NCBI GenBank assembly: GCA_029561195.1
Contig: JAKQJK010000158.1
Span: 1 to 39,596, forward strand
Length of the DNA stretch: 39,596 nt
Origin: Pseudomonadota bacterium
Lineage (GTDB): Bacteria; Pseudomonadota; Gammaproteobacteria; Burkholderiales; Burkholderiaceae_C
Direction of reading: 5' to 3'
Shown: in pieces, positions 1 to 7,566 of the stretch
Layout: every line of letters begins with the position of its first letter
Position numbering within the stretch: position 1 is the stretch's first letter
The notes under the pieces: model-generated
The model's database searches: none
What the model saw: the letters and a program-made list of their open reading frames with translations, nothing else
What the model was told of the DNA's origin: nothing
Program-made: the position numbers and the translations under genes

Positions 1-281
1 CTGTCCACCCGCTCCACTTCGCGGGCAATCAGGCCATAGGCCACGTAGTTCAGACCGGGGCCGCCGTAGGTGTCGGGAATGGTGGGGCCGAGCAGGCCCA
101 ACTCGCCCATCTCGCGGAAGATGGCCACATCGGTTGTGCCGTCTCGGAATGCCTGGGTGACGCGAGGCGCGAGTTTGTCCTGACAATAGGCCGCCGCTGC
201 ATCCCGCACCATGCGTTCGTCGTCGGTGAGCTGGCTGTCGAGCAAAAAAGGGTCTTGCCAGTTGAAAGCGGCGTGGGCCAT
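1..281 (-). CDS. gcdH: Glutaryl-CoA dehydrogenase, N-terminal part (cut by window edge)
   Basis: The first 93 residues of an acyl-CoA dehydrogenase; the rest lies beyond position 1. The start MAHAAFNWQDPFLLDSQL, followed by LTDDERMVRDAA and the helix MGELGLLGPTIPDTYGG, is the usual beginning of bacterial glutaryl-CoA dehydrogenases, which convert glutaryl-CoA to crotonyl-CoA in lysine/tryptophan/benzoate breakdown using FAD and electron-transfer flavoprotein. Only the N-terminal helical domain is visible, so the catalytic glutamate cannot be checked. The ATG at 281-279 is chosen because the family signature begins directly after it; a longer reading with ATG further upstream is in another frame and gives an arginine/proline-rich shadow. 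No LysR regulator, often found beside gcdH, is divergent here. Another acyl-CoA dehydrogenase of the same clade cannot be fully excluded. Confidence 0.85.
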   Translation of the reverse strand, partial: MAHAAFNWQDPFLLDSQLTDDERMVRDAAAAYCQDKLAPRVTQAFRDGTTDVAIFREMGELGLLGPTIPDTYGGPGLNYVAYGLIAREVERVD

Positions 282-338
282 GTGGAGTGTCTTTCGGTAG
301 GGGGTGGGGAGTGCATCAACAGTACTCACCCATTCCGA

Positions 339-367
339 ATGTTAGCTCTGCGGGCATGCATACACAA
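339..367 (-). promoter_or_regulatory. Putative sigma-70 promoter for gcdH
   Basis: On the minus strand a -35-like TTGTGT (367-362) and a -10-like TAACAT (344-339) are separated by exactly 17 bases, about 57 bases ahead of the gcdH start. The flanks are AT-rich compared with the coding DNA. The rest of the 282-549 gap shows no gene. This is a pattern match only. Confidence 0.35.
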
Positions 368-549
368 TCAATGGTTTTTCACTTAGATATGCGTTTTGAG
401 AATACTTGGCCGACCGGACACAAATAATCCGGCACTGCTATTTAGACTAGGGCGCAATCGTTCCTAATGGACTATGGACGCTGGCAAATGGAAAAAACTA
501 GACGACTGAGCTCTGCAAACGATTCAGTTTGATCATTGCGTCTCCAGTT

Positions 550-1512
550 TCAGCGAGAAACTCCAAACTCGATTGCGAGCTGACGGTATTCCACCATCTG
601 TTTGTTGACAAGAGCCTCTAGCTCTACGCCAGTCATCCACGCCGGCTGAAAACCTGCACGTGCCAGTTCGCGCGGCAAGGACGAATGGGACATCGCACGG
701 GTCAATGCATCAACCCACTCGTTCCGATCGCGATCACTTACCCCCGGCCCGACGTACAGCCCGCGCACAATGGGCCATCGAATATCAAAGCCCTGCTCTC
801 TGGCAGTAGGAACCTGGGTCCAGCGACCGGGCAACCGTTCCGCAGCCAGCACAGCCAATACCCGGACCTGAGCACCCTGGTCGATTTGCCGGGCCACCTC
901 GGCGGCATCACCGGCCAGAACCTGGACATGATCCCCACGTAATGCGGTCAACGCTTCTCCACCACCTTCAAATGCCACAAAACGCATCACCTTGTGACTC
1001 ACGCCGGCAGCTCGTGCCAGCATGGCCGCCTTCATCCAGTCCTGGCTGCCAATGGAGCCCCCGGCACCAAACACGATGCGGTTCGGTGTTTCGCGCAACG
1101 CACTCACCAGCTGGGCCAACGTCTTGAAAGGGGCATCCTGTCTCACGGCAATCACGCCGTAGTCCAGCCCCAGGCTGGCAATCCAGCGCACATCACGCGA
1201 CATATAGGGACCAAACCGGCCCTGTGCCAAGTTGAGCAGGGAGCCGGAAGAGAAAGCCACGATGGCGTGGCTATCCGTGAGTCGTTGTGTCACTGCACTT
1301 TTGAAAGCCAGGGCACCTATGCCCCCAGGCTGATACACGATGGACAGTGGCACCTGCGTAAGGCCTGCCTCCTGCAAAGCAGAGCGCGCCAGCTGGCAGG
1401 TCAGGTCAAACCCGCCACCGGGCTTGGCAGGGGCAATGCAGCGCGCGCCCTCAAGTACTCCTGCCTGCGCCAGCACGGTAGTGAGACTCAACAAAAAAAA
1501 CAGGCGTTTCAT
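550..1512 (-). CDS. TctC/Bug-family tripartite tricarboxylate transporter receptor
   Basis: A 320-residue periplasmic solute-binding protein of the Bug (TctC) family. It has a Sec signal peptide (MKRLFFLLSLTTVLAQAG), the glycine-rich ligand loop PAKPGGGFD near residues 29-37, and the mid-domain GAGGSIGSQD segment. The start at 1512 is preferred over an upstream in-frame alternative at 1539, because it begins at the signal peptide and its ATG overlaps the TGA of the upstream histidine kinase in an ATGA junction, implying translational coupling. It is therefore the third gene of a regulator-kinase-receptor operon. Such receptors normally serve a TctA/TctB membrane pair, but neither is in the window. 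The receptor may instead deliver a ligand signal to the kinase, as proposed for some Bug/two-component pairs. The ligand is unknown. Confidence 0.85.
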   Translation of the reverse strand: MKRLFFLLSLTTVLAQAGVLEGARCIAPAKPGGGFDLTCQLARSALQEAGLTQVPLSIVYQPGGIGALAFKSAVTQRLTDSHAIVAFSSGSLLNLAQGRFGPYMSRDVRWIASLGLDYGVIAVRQDAPFKTLAQLVSALRETPNRIVFGAGGSIGSQDWMKAAMLARAAGVSHKVMRFVAFEGGGEALTALRGDHVQVLAGDAAEVARQIDQGAQVRVLAVLAAERLPGRWTQVPTAREQGFDIRWPIVRGLYVGPGVSDRDRNEWVDALTRAMSHSSLPRELARAGFQPAWMTGVELEALVNKQMVEYRQLAIEFGVSR

Positions 1513-2897
1513 GATCGGGGCCACCACAAAGCTACACACAAGCCGCCCGCGGCCTGGGCGGGCTCAATGCGCAGGCGTCCGGCATGGCGTTCGATCACGG
1601 AATTTGCAATTGCCAGTCCCAGCCCGGAACCGCGACTACCCCGGCTTTTGACAAAGCGCTGGCCAAGCCGGTTCAGCACGTCCGCGTCAATACCGAATCC
1701 GTTATCAATCACCTGCAGGCTGAACCCAAGCGGGTCGGCGGCCACCTGTAACGTGACCATGCCTTGCGGACGGCCATGCTGAATTGCATTGTGGGCAATG
1801 TTGATCAGGGCATGCTGGAGCATGCCTCGGTCACCCTCCGCTTCGAGGGGCTCGGCCTGCTCATCGACACCAAAATCCATGCCACGTGCACGGGCCAACG
1901 GCAGCAACTCCAACGCGACCTCCCGCGCTAGATCACCCAGGTCGAACCGTTCCCGTTGCGGTCTGGCGGCATCGGTTCGTGCCAGCGTGAGGAGCTGGTT
2001 GGTTGCACGAATGGCATTGCCTAGCTCCTCTGACAAGGCCTCTAGGGCCAACTGCCGCTGTACAGGATCCGGCTCACGCAAGACGTAGTCGAGCTGGGCA
2101 CGCAGAATGGTCAGCGGCGTGCGTAGCTGGTGCGAGGCATCGTCGATAAACCCCCTGCGCTCAGCCATCAACTGATTAGTCCGCTCCAATTGCTGGTTGA
2201 TGGCATCAACCAGGGGTCGTATATCACTGGGCAGATCCCCCGTTTGCAAGGGGCGCAAGTCATCAGGCGCACGGGCTCTTGTCTGGACTGCCAGACTCGC
2301 CATCGGCCTGAGTGCAACCGTCAGACCCATCACCACCGCCAAACTCATCAAGACCAGCAGCAATATGTCCCGCACCGCTGCACGGCGCACGAAACTGGCA
2401 GTGAACTGTTCACGCGATGAAGTGCTTTCTGCAACTTGAATCACCAGCTGTGGCTCCCCCCCCTCGTTGAGACGCTGCTCTAATGGTCGCATGAAAGCGC
2501 CTACACGCACTGACTCCCCAAAATAGGTGGCGTCATAGAACATAGGCTGCCCGGTGCGCAATGCAGATGGCGGAGGGGGTAGATCGGGATTGCCAATTTC
2601 CACCAGACTGTCAGCAGTTGCCACTCTGAAGTAGACGTTCCCAGTCGCCGTGAGCTGGAAAAACTCAAAGAGACGATAGGGAAGTTCGACCGACAAACCG
2701 CCAGAGGCAGTTGACACATTCAAATCAAGCGCTTTAATGGCACCGAGCAGCGAACGGTCATATGCGGCATTCGCAGAGGCGACCGCGTCAGTGCGGGTCA
2801 ACCACAGGCTTGCTGCCGTCACCAGCGCCATCGCGGGCAAAAGCAGCGCGAGCAACCTGAACCGGATGCTAGCCCTCCGAACCCAGTTCCAGGACAT
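1509..2897 (-). CDS. TctE-like sensor histidine kinase
   Basis: A 462-residue membrane kinase. Hydrophobic segment one spans about residues 13-34, a periplasmic sensor region about 35-172, and segment two about 177-196. The phospho-acceptor helix carries H256 in DDASHQLRTPLT, and the ATP-binding domain shows NIAHNAIQHG (N box), DNGFGID (G1) and GSGLGLAIAN (G2). All catalytic motifs look intact. The architecture and the neighbouring TctC receptor match TctE-type kinases that sense tricarboxylates or related organic acids. The ATG at 2897 overlaps the end of the response regulator by 29 bases, and its stop overlaps the receptor start, so the three genes are tightly coupled. The ligand is not deducible from sequence. 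Confidence 0.88.
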   Translation of the reverse strand: MSWNWVRRASIRFRLLALLLPAMALVTAASLWLTRTDAVASANAAYDRSLLGAIKALDLNVSTASGGLSVELPYRLFEFFQLTATGNVYFRVATADSLVEIGNPDLPPPPSALRTGQPMFYDATYFGESVRVGAFMRPLEQRLNEGGEPQLVIQVAESTSSREQFTASFVRRAAVRDILLLVLMSLAVVMGLTVALRPMASLAVQTRARAPDDLRPLQTGDLPSDIRPLVDAINQQLERTNQLMAERRGFIDDASHQLRTPLTILRAQLDYVLREPDPVQRQLALEALSEELGNAIRATNQLLTLARTDAARPQRERFDLGDLAREVALELLPLARARGMDFGVDEQAEPLEAEGDRGMLQHALINIAHNAIQHGRPQGMVTLQVAADPLGFSLQVIDNGFGIDADVLNRLGQRFVKSRGSRGSGLGLAIANSVIERHAGRLRIEPAQAAGGLCVALWWPRS

Positions 2898-3543
2898 AAC
2901 CTAAGCCTCGATAAGTCTGAATACGAACACCACTATGGTCCAGCCGCTTGCGCAATCGGTGCACCAGAACGTCAATGACGCTGGGCTGCACATCTTCCTC
3001 GTCACTGAACACGCGGTCCATGACCTGCTGGCGGGATAGGGGTTCGCCGCTACGCTGGATCAACGCCTTAAGCAGCGCATGCTCGCGTGGGGACAGCGGG
3101 AGAATCTCCAGGCCCAGCGTGAACTGGCGGGACACCGTGTCAAACTGCAATGGACCGCATGCAAAGCGGGGATGGTCATTGCCACGGGCACGGCGCACTA
3201 GTGCTGTCAGTCGCGCCTCCAACTCAGCCAGGGCAAACGGCTTGACCAGAAAGTCATCTGCGCCCTCATTCAGCGTGTTGACCCGTTCAGTCAGCGAGTC
3301 CCTCGCCGTCAGGATCAGAACTGGCAGCCGCTTGTCCTGCGCACGCAATCGCCGCAAAATGTCATTGCCACTGCGCCCCGGCAATCCGAGATCTAGTACC
3401 ACGGCATCGTAATCGTGATCCACCAGGGCGCGCTCGACCAGACGACCGTCGTCACGCCAGTCCACACGATAACCACTTTGCTCGAGTGCCTTGGCCAACC
3501 ATTCGCCTAAAGCGTGTTCATCTTCAGCCAACAGGATTCGCAT
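2869..3543 (-). CDS. TctD-like OmpR-family response regulator
   Basis: A 224-residue two-domain regulator. The receiver domain has the acidic pair in LLAEDEH, phospho-acceptor D51 (VVLDLGLPG), T79 and K101 (DDFLVKPF), all intact. The C-terminal winged helix (about residues 125-222) carries LSPREHALLKALI and DVLVHRLRKRLD typical of OmpR/PhoB effectors. It is the first gene of the operon with the kinase and TctC receptor and is divergent from a second TctC gene at 3648, with only 104 bases between the starts. The likely job is to switch on one or both receptor genes when the kinase senses substrate. The start at 3543 gives the standard MRILLAEDE beginning. Confidence 0.9.
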   Translation of the reverse strand: MRILLAEDEHALGEWLAKALEQSGYRVDWRDDGRLVERALVDHDYDAVVLDLGLPGRSGNDILRRLRAQDKRLPVLILTARDSLTERVNTLNEGADDFLVKPFALAELEARLTALVRRARGNDHPRFACGPLQFDTVSRQFTLGLEILPLSPREHALLKALIQRSGEPLSRQQVMDRVFSDEEDVQPSVIDVLVHRLRKRLDHSGVRIQTYRGLGYVLELGSEG

Positions 3544-3647
3544 ACCCCGGATTATCCCGCCCCGGGGGCAGTCGGGTTGAAAGGCAATTGATAGGTTGCT
3601 CGCGGCACCATAGGCGCCTCGTTCTTATAAAACCCAGGAGACATCCA

Positions 3648-4643
3648 ATGACCCCACTCAACTTTAACCGGCGTAGTTTACTCACGGCGGGCGCTGCCAC
3701 TGCCTCCAGTCTGTGGCTCCCACATGTTCGCGCGCAGGCGGCCTGGCCGGCCAAGCCCATTCGCCTGGTCGTCCCATTTGCACCGGGCGGCAGCTCCGAG
3801 ATCGTGGCTCGCGCTGTAGCTGGAGAAATGGCCAAAACCATTGGCCAAAACGTATTTGTAGAAAACAAGCCCGGCGCAGCGGGCAATATTGCCATGCAGG
3901 AAGTCGCGAACAGTACGGATGAACATACTCTGATACTCGGCCACATCGGGACCCTGGCGGTCAATCCTTATATCTTCGCAAAACTACCCTATGACGCCAA
4001 CCGTGACTATGTGCCGATCACGCTGGTGTCCAAAGTGCCCAGCCTGTATGTGGTGCACCCAGATCTGCCAGTCAAGAACCTCAAGGAATTCGTCGCCTAT
4101 GCAAAAAGCAAACCGGGCCAACTGAACTATGGCTCCGCCGGTAATGGAAGCGCAGGTCATCTGGCCTTCGAGTATCTGAAGATGGTCAGTGAGACGTTCA
4201 TCCTGCATGTTCCGTATCGTGGCACAGGCCCAATGTTGACAGATCTGATGGCCGGTCGGCTACAGGCCGCGTCAGTGGGCGCACCCGCTCTATTGCCTTT
4301 CATCAAGGCCGGAAAACTTCGTTGCATCGCCACCGGTACAGCGCAGCGCTTGCCTCAGATGCCTGATGTCCCTACAGTTGCCGAGCAGGGTTACAAGGGT
4401 TTCGAGATGACGCAATGGTACGGCTTGCTGGCCCCAAGCAAGTGGCCTAAGGCCAATGTCGCCAAACTTGAAGCGGAAGCGATCAAGGCAGCTCGCGGCA
4501 GCGTAGTCAAGGAAAAGCTGGGCCAAGAACTGGCGTTGGCGGTAGGCAACACGGGCGCAGAGTTCGACGCCTTTATCAAGGCCGAACAGGCGCGCTGGAA
4601 GCCGGTCATCGCCCGCGCTGAGATCAAACCTGAAGGCGCCTGA
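3648..4643 (+). CDS. TctC/Bug-family receptor with Tat-type signal peptide
   Basis: A 331-residue periplasmic binding protein of the Bug/TctC family. The leader NRRSLLTAGAATASSLWL is a twin-arginine type signal, unlike the Sec signal of the receptor at 550. The mature protein opens with AWPAKPIRLVVPFAPGGSS and contains VENKPGAAGN and YGSAGNGSAGHL, the standard ligand-pocket loops. The ATG at 3648 is preferred: CAGGAG lies seven bases upstream and the leader starts there, while the longer frame from 3486 runs back into the divergent regulator. It is divergent from the TctD-like regulator, which is the probable controller. No TctA or TctB gene is nearby, so the membrane partner would be encoded elsewhere. 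Confidence 0.88.
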   Translation: MTPLNFNRRSLLTAGAATASSLWLPHVRAQAAWPAKPIRLVVPFAPGGSSEIVARAVAGEMAKTIGQNVFVENKPGAAGNIAMQEVANSTDEHTLILGHIGTLAVNPYIFAKLPYDANRDYVPITLVSKVPSLYVVHPDLPVKNLKEFVAYAKSKPGQLNYGSAGNGSAGHLAFEYLKMVSETFILHVPYRGTGPMLTDLMAGRLQAASVGAPALLPFIKAGKLRCIATGTAQRLPQMPDVPTVAEQGYKGFEMTQWYGLLAPSKWPKANVAKLEAEAIKAARGSVVKEKLGQELALAVGNTGAEFDAFIKAEQARWKPVIARAEIKPEGA

Positions 4644-4655
4644 GGCGCCCTCAAA

Positions 4656-4684
4656 GTGCGTCAGGCACTGGGCGCCTGACGCAC
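4656..4684. terminator. Hairpin between convergent receptor and aacS genes
   Basis: A perfect 11-bp inverted repeat (GTGCGTCAGGC at 4656-4666 and its complement at 4674-4684) with a 7-base loop sits where the TctC gene (ends 4643) meets the convergent acetoacetyl-CoA synthetase gene (ends 4661); its right arm lies in the last aacS codons. A second small palindrome, GGCGCC TGA GGCGCC, precedes it at 4635-4649. There is no long T tract on either side, so it may be a weak bidirectional terminator. Confidence 0.5.
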
Positions 4685-6685
4685 AGCCAGTTCGGCATAC
4701 CAATCCATACAGGCCGGGTTGGCCATGGCGTCCCGGTTCACCACTTTTTCCAGCGGCTGACCGAGCAGCAATTTCTTCACTGGCAGCTCCTGCTTCTTGC
4801 CCGAGAGCGTGCGTGGAATCTCGGCCACCTGAAATATCTCGTTGGGCACAAAGCGGGGCGACAGCGCCGTGCGGATGGACTGGTTGATCTTCTCCCGCAT
4901 GCCATCGTCCAGCGCAACGCCTTCTCGTAGAACGACGAACAGCGGCATGTAGCTCTCGCGGCCCAGGTATTCCAGATCCACCACCATCGAGTCCAGTACC
5001 TCGGGCAGTGCTTCCACCGCCGCGTAGATTTCGCTGGTGCCCATGCGCAGGCCGAAGCGGTTGATGGTGGCGTCGGAGCGGCCATAAATCACGCAGCTGC
5101 CGTCTGTGCCCACCTTGAGCCAGTCGCCGTGGCGCCACACGTTGGGATACATGTCGAAGTAGCTGGACAGGTAACGCTTGTTGCCCTCGTCACCCCAGAA
5201 ATACAGCGGCATGGATGGCAGCGGCTGTGTGCAGACCAGTTCACCTACTTCGCCGACGACTGGCTTGCCGTCTTCGTTCCAAGCTTCCACCGCGCAACCG
5301 AGCAGGCGGCCCTGCATCTGGCCGGGGACCTGCGGCAGCTCCCTGTTGCCGCCAATGAATGCCCCGCAGAAGTCCGTACCTCCCGAAATATTGCACCACC
5401 AGATATCGGGCACACCCAACTTCTGAAATTGTGCGGTCGCCCAACGCTGCACGTCTTCCGGAAGCGGCGACCCCGTGGTGCCCAGCGCACGCACGTGGCT
5501 CAAGTCGCCACAGGCCGACACGTCCAGCCCGGCCTTCATGCAGTTGGTGAAATAGGCAGCGCCCGCGCCGAAGAAGGTCACCTTGTGGCGGGCCACAAAA
5601 CGCCAGAGCACACCCCAGTCCGGCTTGTCTTTGGCGCCGCCGGGGTTGCCGTCATACAGGCAGATGGTGGTGCCGGATGCGAGACCGGCCATTTGCGCGT
5701 TCCACATCACCCAGCCGGTGGAGCTGTACCAGTGGAAGCGCTCACCGAAGCTGTTCGGGTGATAGCTGCAACCGATGTCGTTGCCCAGGTTTTTGAGAGC
5801 CAACAAGCTCATCAAAATGCCGCCGTGGCCATGCACGATGGGTTTGGGCAGGCCGGTGGTGCCGCTGGAATACACCACCCAGATCGGGTGGTCAAACGGC
5901 AGTGACTCAGGTTGAAATGCCTCCGTTTGAGCATCATTTCTGGCTGTAGCCCTCGTCCAGTATTCGTGAGTTTCTATTGAATTGATAGCATTTGGCGCTG
6001 TCGAAGCAAACGGCGTCTGCACGTGCAGCAGGTGCTGCACGCTGGGCAGATTGGCGCACAGTTGCGCCACCACGGCGCTGCGATCCATGGCGCGGCCACC
6101 GTAATAGACGCCGTCCACTGCAATCAGCACCTTGGGCTCGATCTGGCCAAAACGGTCCAGCACGGCGGGCGTGCCCATGTCGGGCGCACACACGCTCCAC
6201 ACCGCACCCATGGACACGCAGGCCAGGCAGGCCACGATGGTCTCGGGAATGTTGGGCAGGTAGGCAGCCACACGGTCGCCACGCCGCACGCCCATGTGGC
6301 GCAGCGTGAGCGCGACCGACGCCACCTGCCGGCGCAACTCGGGCCACGACAGTTCGCGCACCTCGCCCAGCTCGTTTTCGCTGATGATGGCGCTCAAACA
6401 TGAAGCGTGCGCGGCCTGCACATGGCGCAACACTTGCTGCGCGTAGTTCACCTGCGCGCCGGGGAACCACACGGCGCCGGGCATGCGGTTTTCCGCCAAC
6501 GCGGCGCTGTGCGGCGTGGGGGAATACACTTCGAAATAGTCCCAGATGCTTTGCCAGAAGGCTTCCAGATCGGTCACGGACCAGCGCCACAACGCGTCGT
6601 AGCTGGCAAACGTCAAGCCGCGTTCACGTGCCAGCCAGTCCTGGTACAGGCGGATTTGGGGAATGTAGGGCGGCAGCGCATTCAT
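4661..6685 (-). CDS. aacS: Acetoacetyl-CoA synthetase
   Basis: A 674-residue ANL-superfamily ligase that activates acetoacetate with ATP and CoA. Seen: the N-terminal family region (WRWSVTDLEAFWQSIWDYF), the phosphate loop VYSSGTTGLPKP at about residues 271-282, the mid-motif YSSTGWVMWN and the C-terminal lysine motif SGKKQELPVKK. Acetoacetyl-CoA feeds ketone-body and polyhydroxybutyrate metabolism. The gene is divergent from a TetR regulator, with an 18-bp inverted repeat between them. Odd point: residues about 232-256, just before the phosphate loop, are encoded by a copy of a dispersed repeat that is otherwise intergenic in this window. The reading frame continues through it, so it adds or replaces a surface loop. 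The protein is slightly longer than the roughly 650 residues usual for the family. Confidence 0.93.
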   Translation of the reverse strand: MNALPPYIPQIRLYQDWLARERGLTFASYDALWRWSVTDLEAFWQSIWDYFEVYSPTPHSAALAENRMPGAVWFPGAQVNYAQQVLRHVQAAHASCLSAIISENELGEVRELSWPELRRQVASVALTLRHMGVRRGDRVAAYLPNIPETIVACLACVSMGAVWSVCAPDMGTPAVLDRFGQIEPKVLIAVDGVYYGGRAMDRSAVVAQLCANLPSVQHLLHVQTPFASTAPNAINSIETHEYWTRATARNDAQTEAFQPESLPFDHPIWVVYSSGTTGLPKPIVHGHGGILMSLLALKNLGNDIGCSYHPNSFGERFHWYSSTGWVMWNAQMAGLASGTTICLYDGNPGGAKDKPDWGVLWRFVARHKVTFFGAGAAYFTNCMKAGLDVSACGDLSHVRALGTTGSPLPEDVQRWATAQFQKLGVPDIWWCNISGGTDFCGAFIGGNRELPQVPGQMQGRLLGCAVEAWNEDGKPVVGEVGELVCTQPLPSMPLYFWGDEGNKRYLSSYFDMYPNVWRHGDWLKVGTDGSCVIYGRSDATINRFGLRMGTSEIYAAVEALPEVLDSMVVDLEYLGRESYMPLFVVLREGVALDDGMREKINQSIRTALSPRFVPNEIFQVAEIPRTLSGKKQELPVKKLLLGQPLEKVVNRDAMANPACMDWYAELAVRQAPSA
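5931..5992 (-). repeat. Dispersed repeat copy inside the aacS coding region
   Basis: Read on the minus strand, this stretch contains ACTCACGAATACTGGACG followed by AGGGCTACAGCC. It matches the core of the intergenic copies near 30404 and 35028 (TAGCTACTCACGCATATTGG, GGGGCTAGAGCC). It is the only copy of the family found within a gene, and it leaves the frame open. Confidence 0.65.
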
Positions 6686-6721
6686 GGTGGCAGATTACCA
6701 TTTGAACCACCCGATACACGG

Positions 6722-6739
6722 TTCGCACATTTGTGCTAA
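6722..6739. promoter_or_regulatory. Putative TetR operator 1 (aacS / tetR intergenic)
   Basis: An inverted repeat TTCGCAC-ATTT-GTGCTAA with two imperfect outer positions. It lies in the 64-base gap between the divergent aacS and TetR genes, where both promoters must be. A second copy of the same 7-4-7 design is at 7405-7422, ahead of the next transcription unit. Shared spacing and sequence suggest the binding site of the TetR protein encoded at 6750. Confidence 0.6.
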
Positions 6740-6749
6740 ATTCCGCGGC

Positions 6750-7364
6750 ATGGACGCCAAAACCCAGAAAAGTGAGCTAACCCGCGCCGCCATCGTTGGC
6801 GCCGGGCTGGACCTCGCCGCCGAGCAAGGGCTGGAGGCCATCACGCTGCAGGCCGTGGCCACCCGCATAGGCCTGTCCAAGAGCGGCGTGTTCTCGCGCA
6901 TCGGCTCGCGTGAGGCACTGCAAAAAGCGGTGATCGAGGAATTTGGCCGGCGCTTCATCAACGACGTCTTCGTGCCCGCCATGCAAAAGCCCAAGGGCCT
7001 GCCGCGGCTGCTGGACATCGTGGACCGCTGGATCGTGCGTTTGCGTGACGTCGAAATTCATACCGGCTGCCTCTACACCGCTGGTGCGTTCGAGCTGGAC
7101 GACCGCGAAGGCGAGTTGCGCGACTTGCTGCTGGGTGAGGTGGTCCGCTGGCGTGCCGCGCTGCGCCGCACCGTGCTGCAGGCCGTGGAAGCCGGGCACC
7201 TGAAACCCGACACCGATGCCGATCAGCTGGTTGCCGAAGTCAACAGCCTAGCCATCGGGCTGGTGCATGACTCCCGCTTTTTGCGTGACACCCGCGCTGC
7301 CGAACGCACCCAGGCCTCATGGCAGCGCCTAATCCAAAGCTACCTGCAACCCACCCAACCGTGA
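6750..7364 (+). CDS. TetR-family transcriptional regulator
   Basis: A 204-residue regulator. The N-terminal helix-turn-helix (about residues 10-55) shows RAAIVGAGLDLAAEQGLEAI, then LQAVATRIGLSKSGVFSRIG, the TetR signature. The C-terminal ligand domain has GCLYTAGAFELDDREG, seen in a TetR subgroup with the C-terminal domain I know as TetR_C_33-like. The ATG at 6750 is chosen because the HTH begins right after it; the upstream in-frame codon at 6684 would run across the operator. It is divergent from acetoacetyl-CoA synthetase and upstream of a mini-protein and an alpha/beta hydrolase. Matching inverted repeats flank it on both sides, so it probably controls itself and both neighbours. The inducer is unknown; an acyl-CoA or short ketone acid would fit the context. 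Confidence 0.88.
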   Translation: MDAKTQKSELTRAAIVGAGLDLAAEQGLEAITLQAVATRIGLSKSGVFSRIGSREALQKAVIEEFGRRFINDVFVPAMQKPKGLPRLLDIVDRWIVRLRDVEIHTGCLYTAGAFELDDREGELRDLLLGEVVRWRAALRRTVLQAVEAGHLKPDTDADQLVAEVNSLAIGLVHDSRFLRDTRAAERTQASWQRLIQSYLQPTQP

Positions 7365-7404
7365 GGCATGGAATGACCCATTTTTTCCTCTTGCCCATCT
7401 ACAT

Positions 7405-7422
7405 TTCGCACGCTTGTGCGAA
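7405..7422. promoter_or_regulatory. Putative TetR operator 2 (upstream of mini-protein and hydrolase)
   Basis: A perfect inverted repeat TTCGCAC-GCTT-GTGCGAA, extendable by one base pair on each side, located directly upstream of the ribosome binding site AGGAGG (7426-7431). A -10-like TACATT (7400-7405) touches its left edge, so a bound repressor would cover the transcription start. It shares sequence and spacing with the site at 6722-6739. Confidence 0.65.
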
Positions 7423-7434
7423 AAAAGGAGGCCC

Positions 7435-7548
7435 ATGCTGATGGTTTTGTCCCTTCTGGGACTGTTCTTGCTGGCAAGCGGTGCACGCGCCCTGCTGGAT
7501 TGCCTGCACAGCCTGCCCCGCAGCAATGACGACTGGATCTACTACTGA
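7435..7548 (+). CDS. Small single-span membrane protein (35-37 aa)
   Basis: A very short gene placed between the operator at 7405 and the hydrolase at 7567. It reads MLMVLSLLGLFLLASGARALL, then a polar tail DCLHSLPRSNDDWIYY and TGA. A strong AGGAGG lies 3 bases before the first ATG (7435) and 9 bases before the second (7441); the second spacing is better, giving 35 residues. One hydrophobic helix covers nearly the first half, and the tail ends in an aromatic cluster. The stop is 18 bases from the hydrolase start, so the two are probably co-transcribed. I do not recognise a named family. Support comes from the ribosome binding site, the operator and the sensible membrane-protein composition. 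Function is unknown; a regulator or partner of the hydrolase is conceivable. Confidence 0.65.
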   Translation: MLMVLSLLGLFLLASGARALLDCLHSLPRSNDDWIYY

Positions 7549-7566
7549 AACCGAAAGGGTACTCAC

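Noticed and set aside
3486..3647. 54-codon N-terminal extension of the second TctC receptor.
   Set aside because: It runs back through the divergent regulator's start and lacks a signal peptide; the ATG at 3648 has a ribosome binding site and a twin-arginine leader.
4281..5138. 282-codon minus-strand open frame spanning the receptor and aacS ends.
   Set aside because: Glycine/arginine-rich shadow in a second frame of aacS, without family features.
7365..7390. Possible terminator after the TetR gene (ATGG...CCAT followed by six T).
   Set aside because: Only a 4-bp stem; too weak to list.
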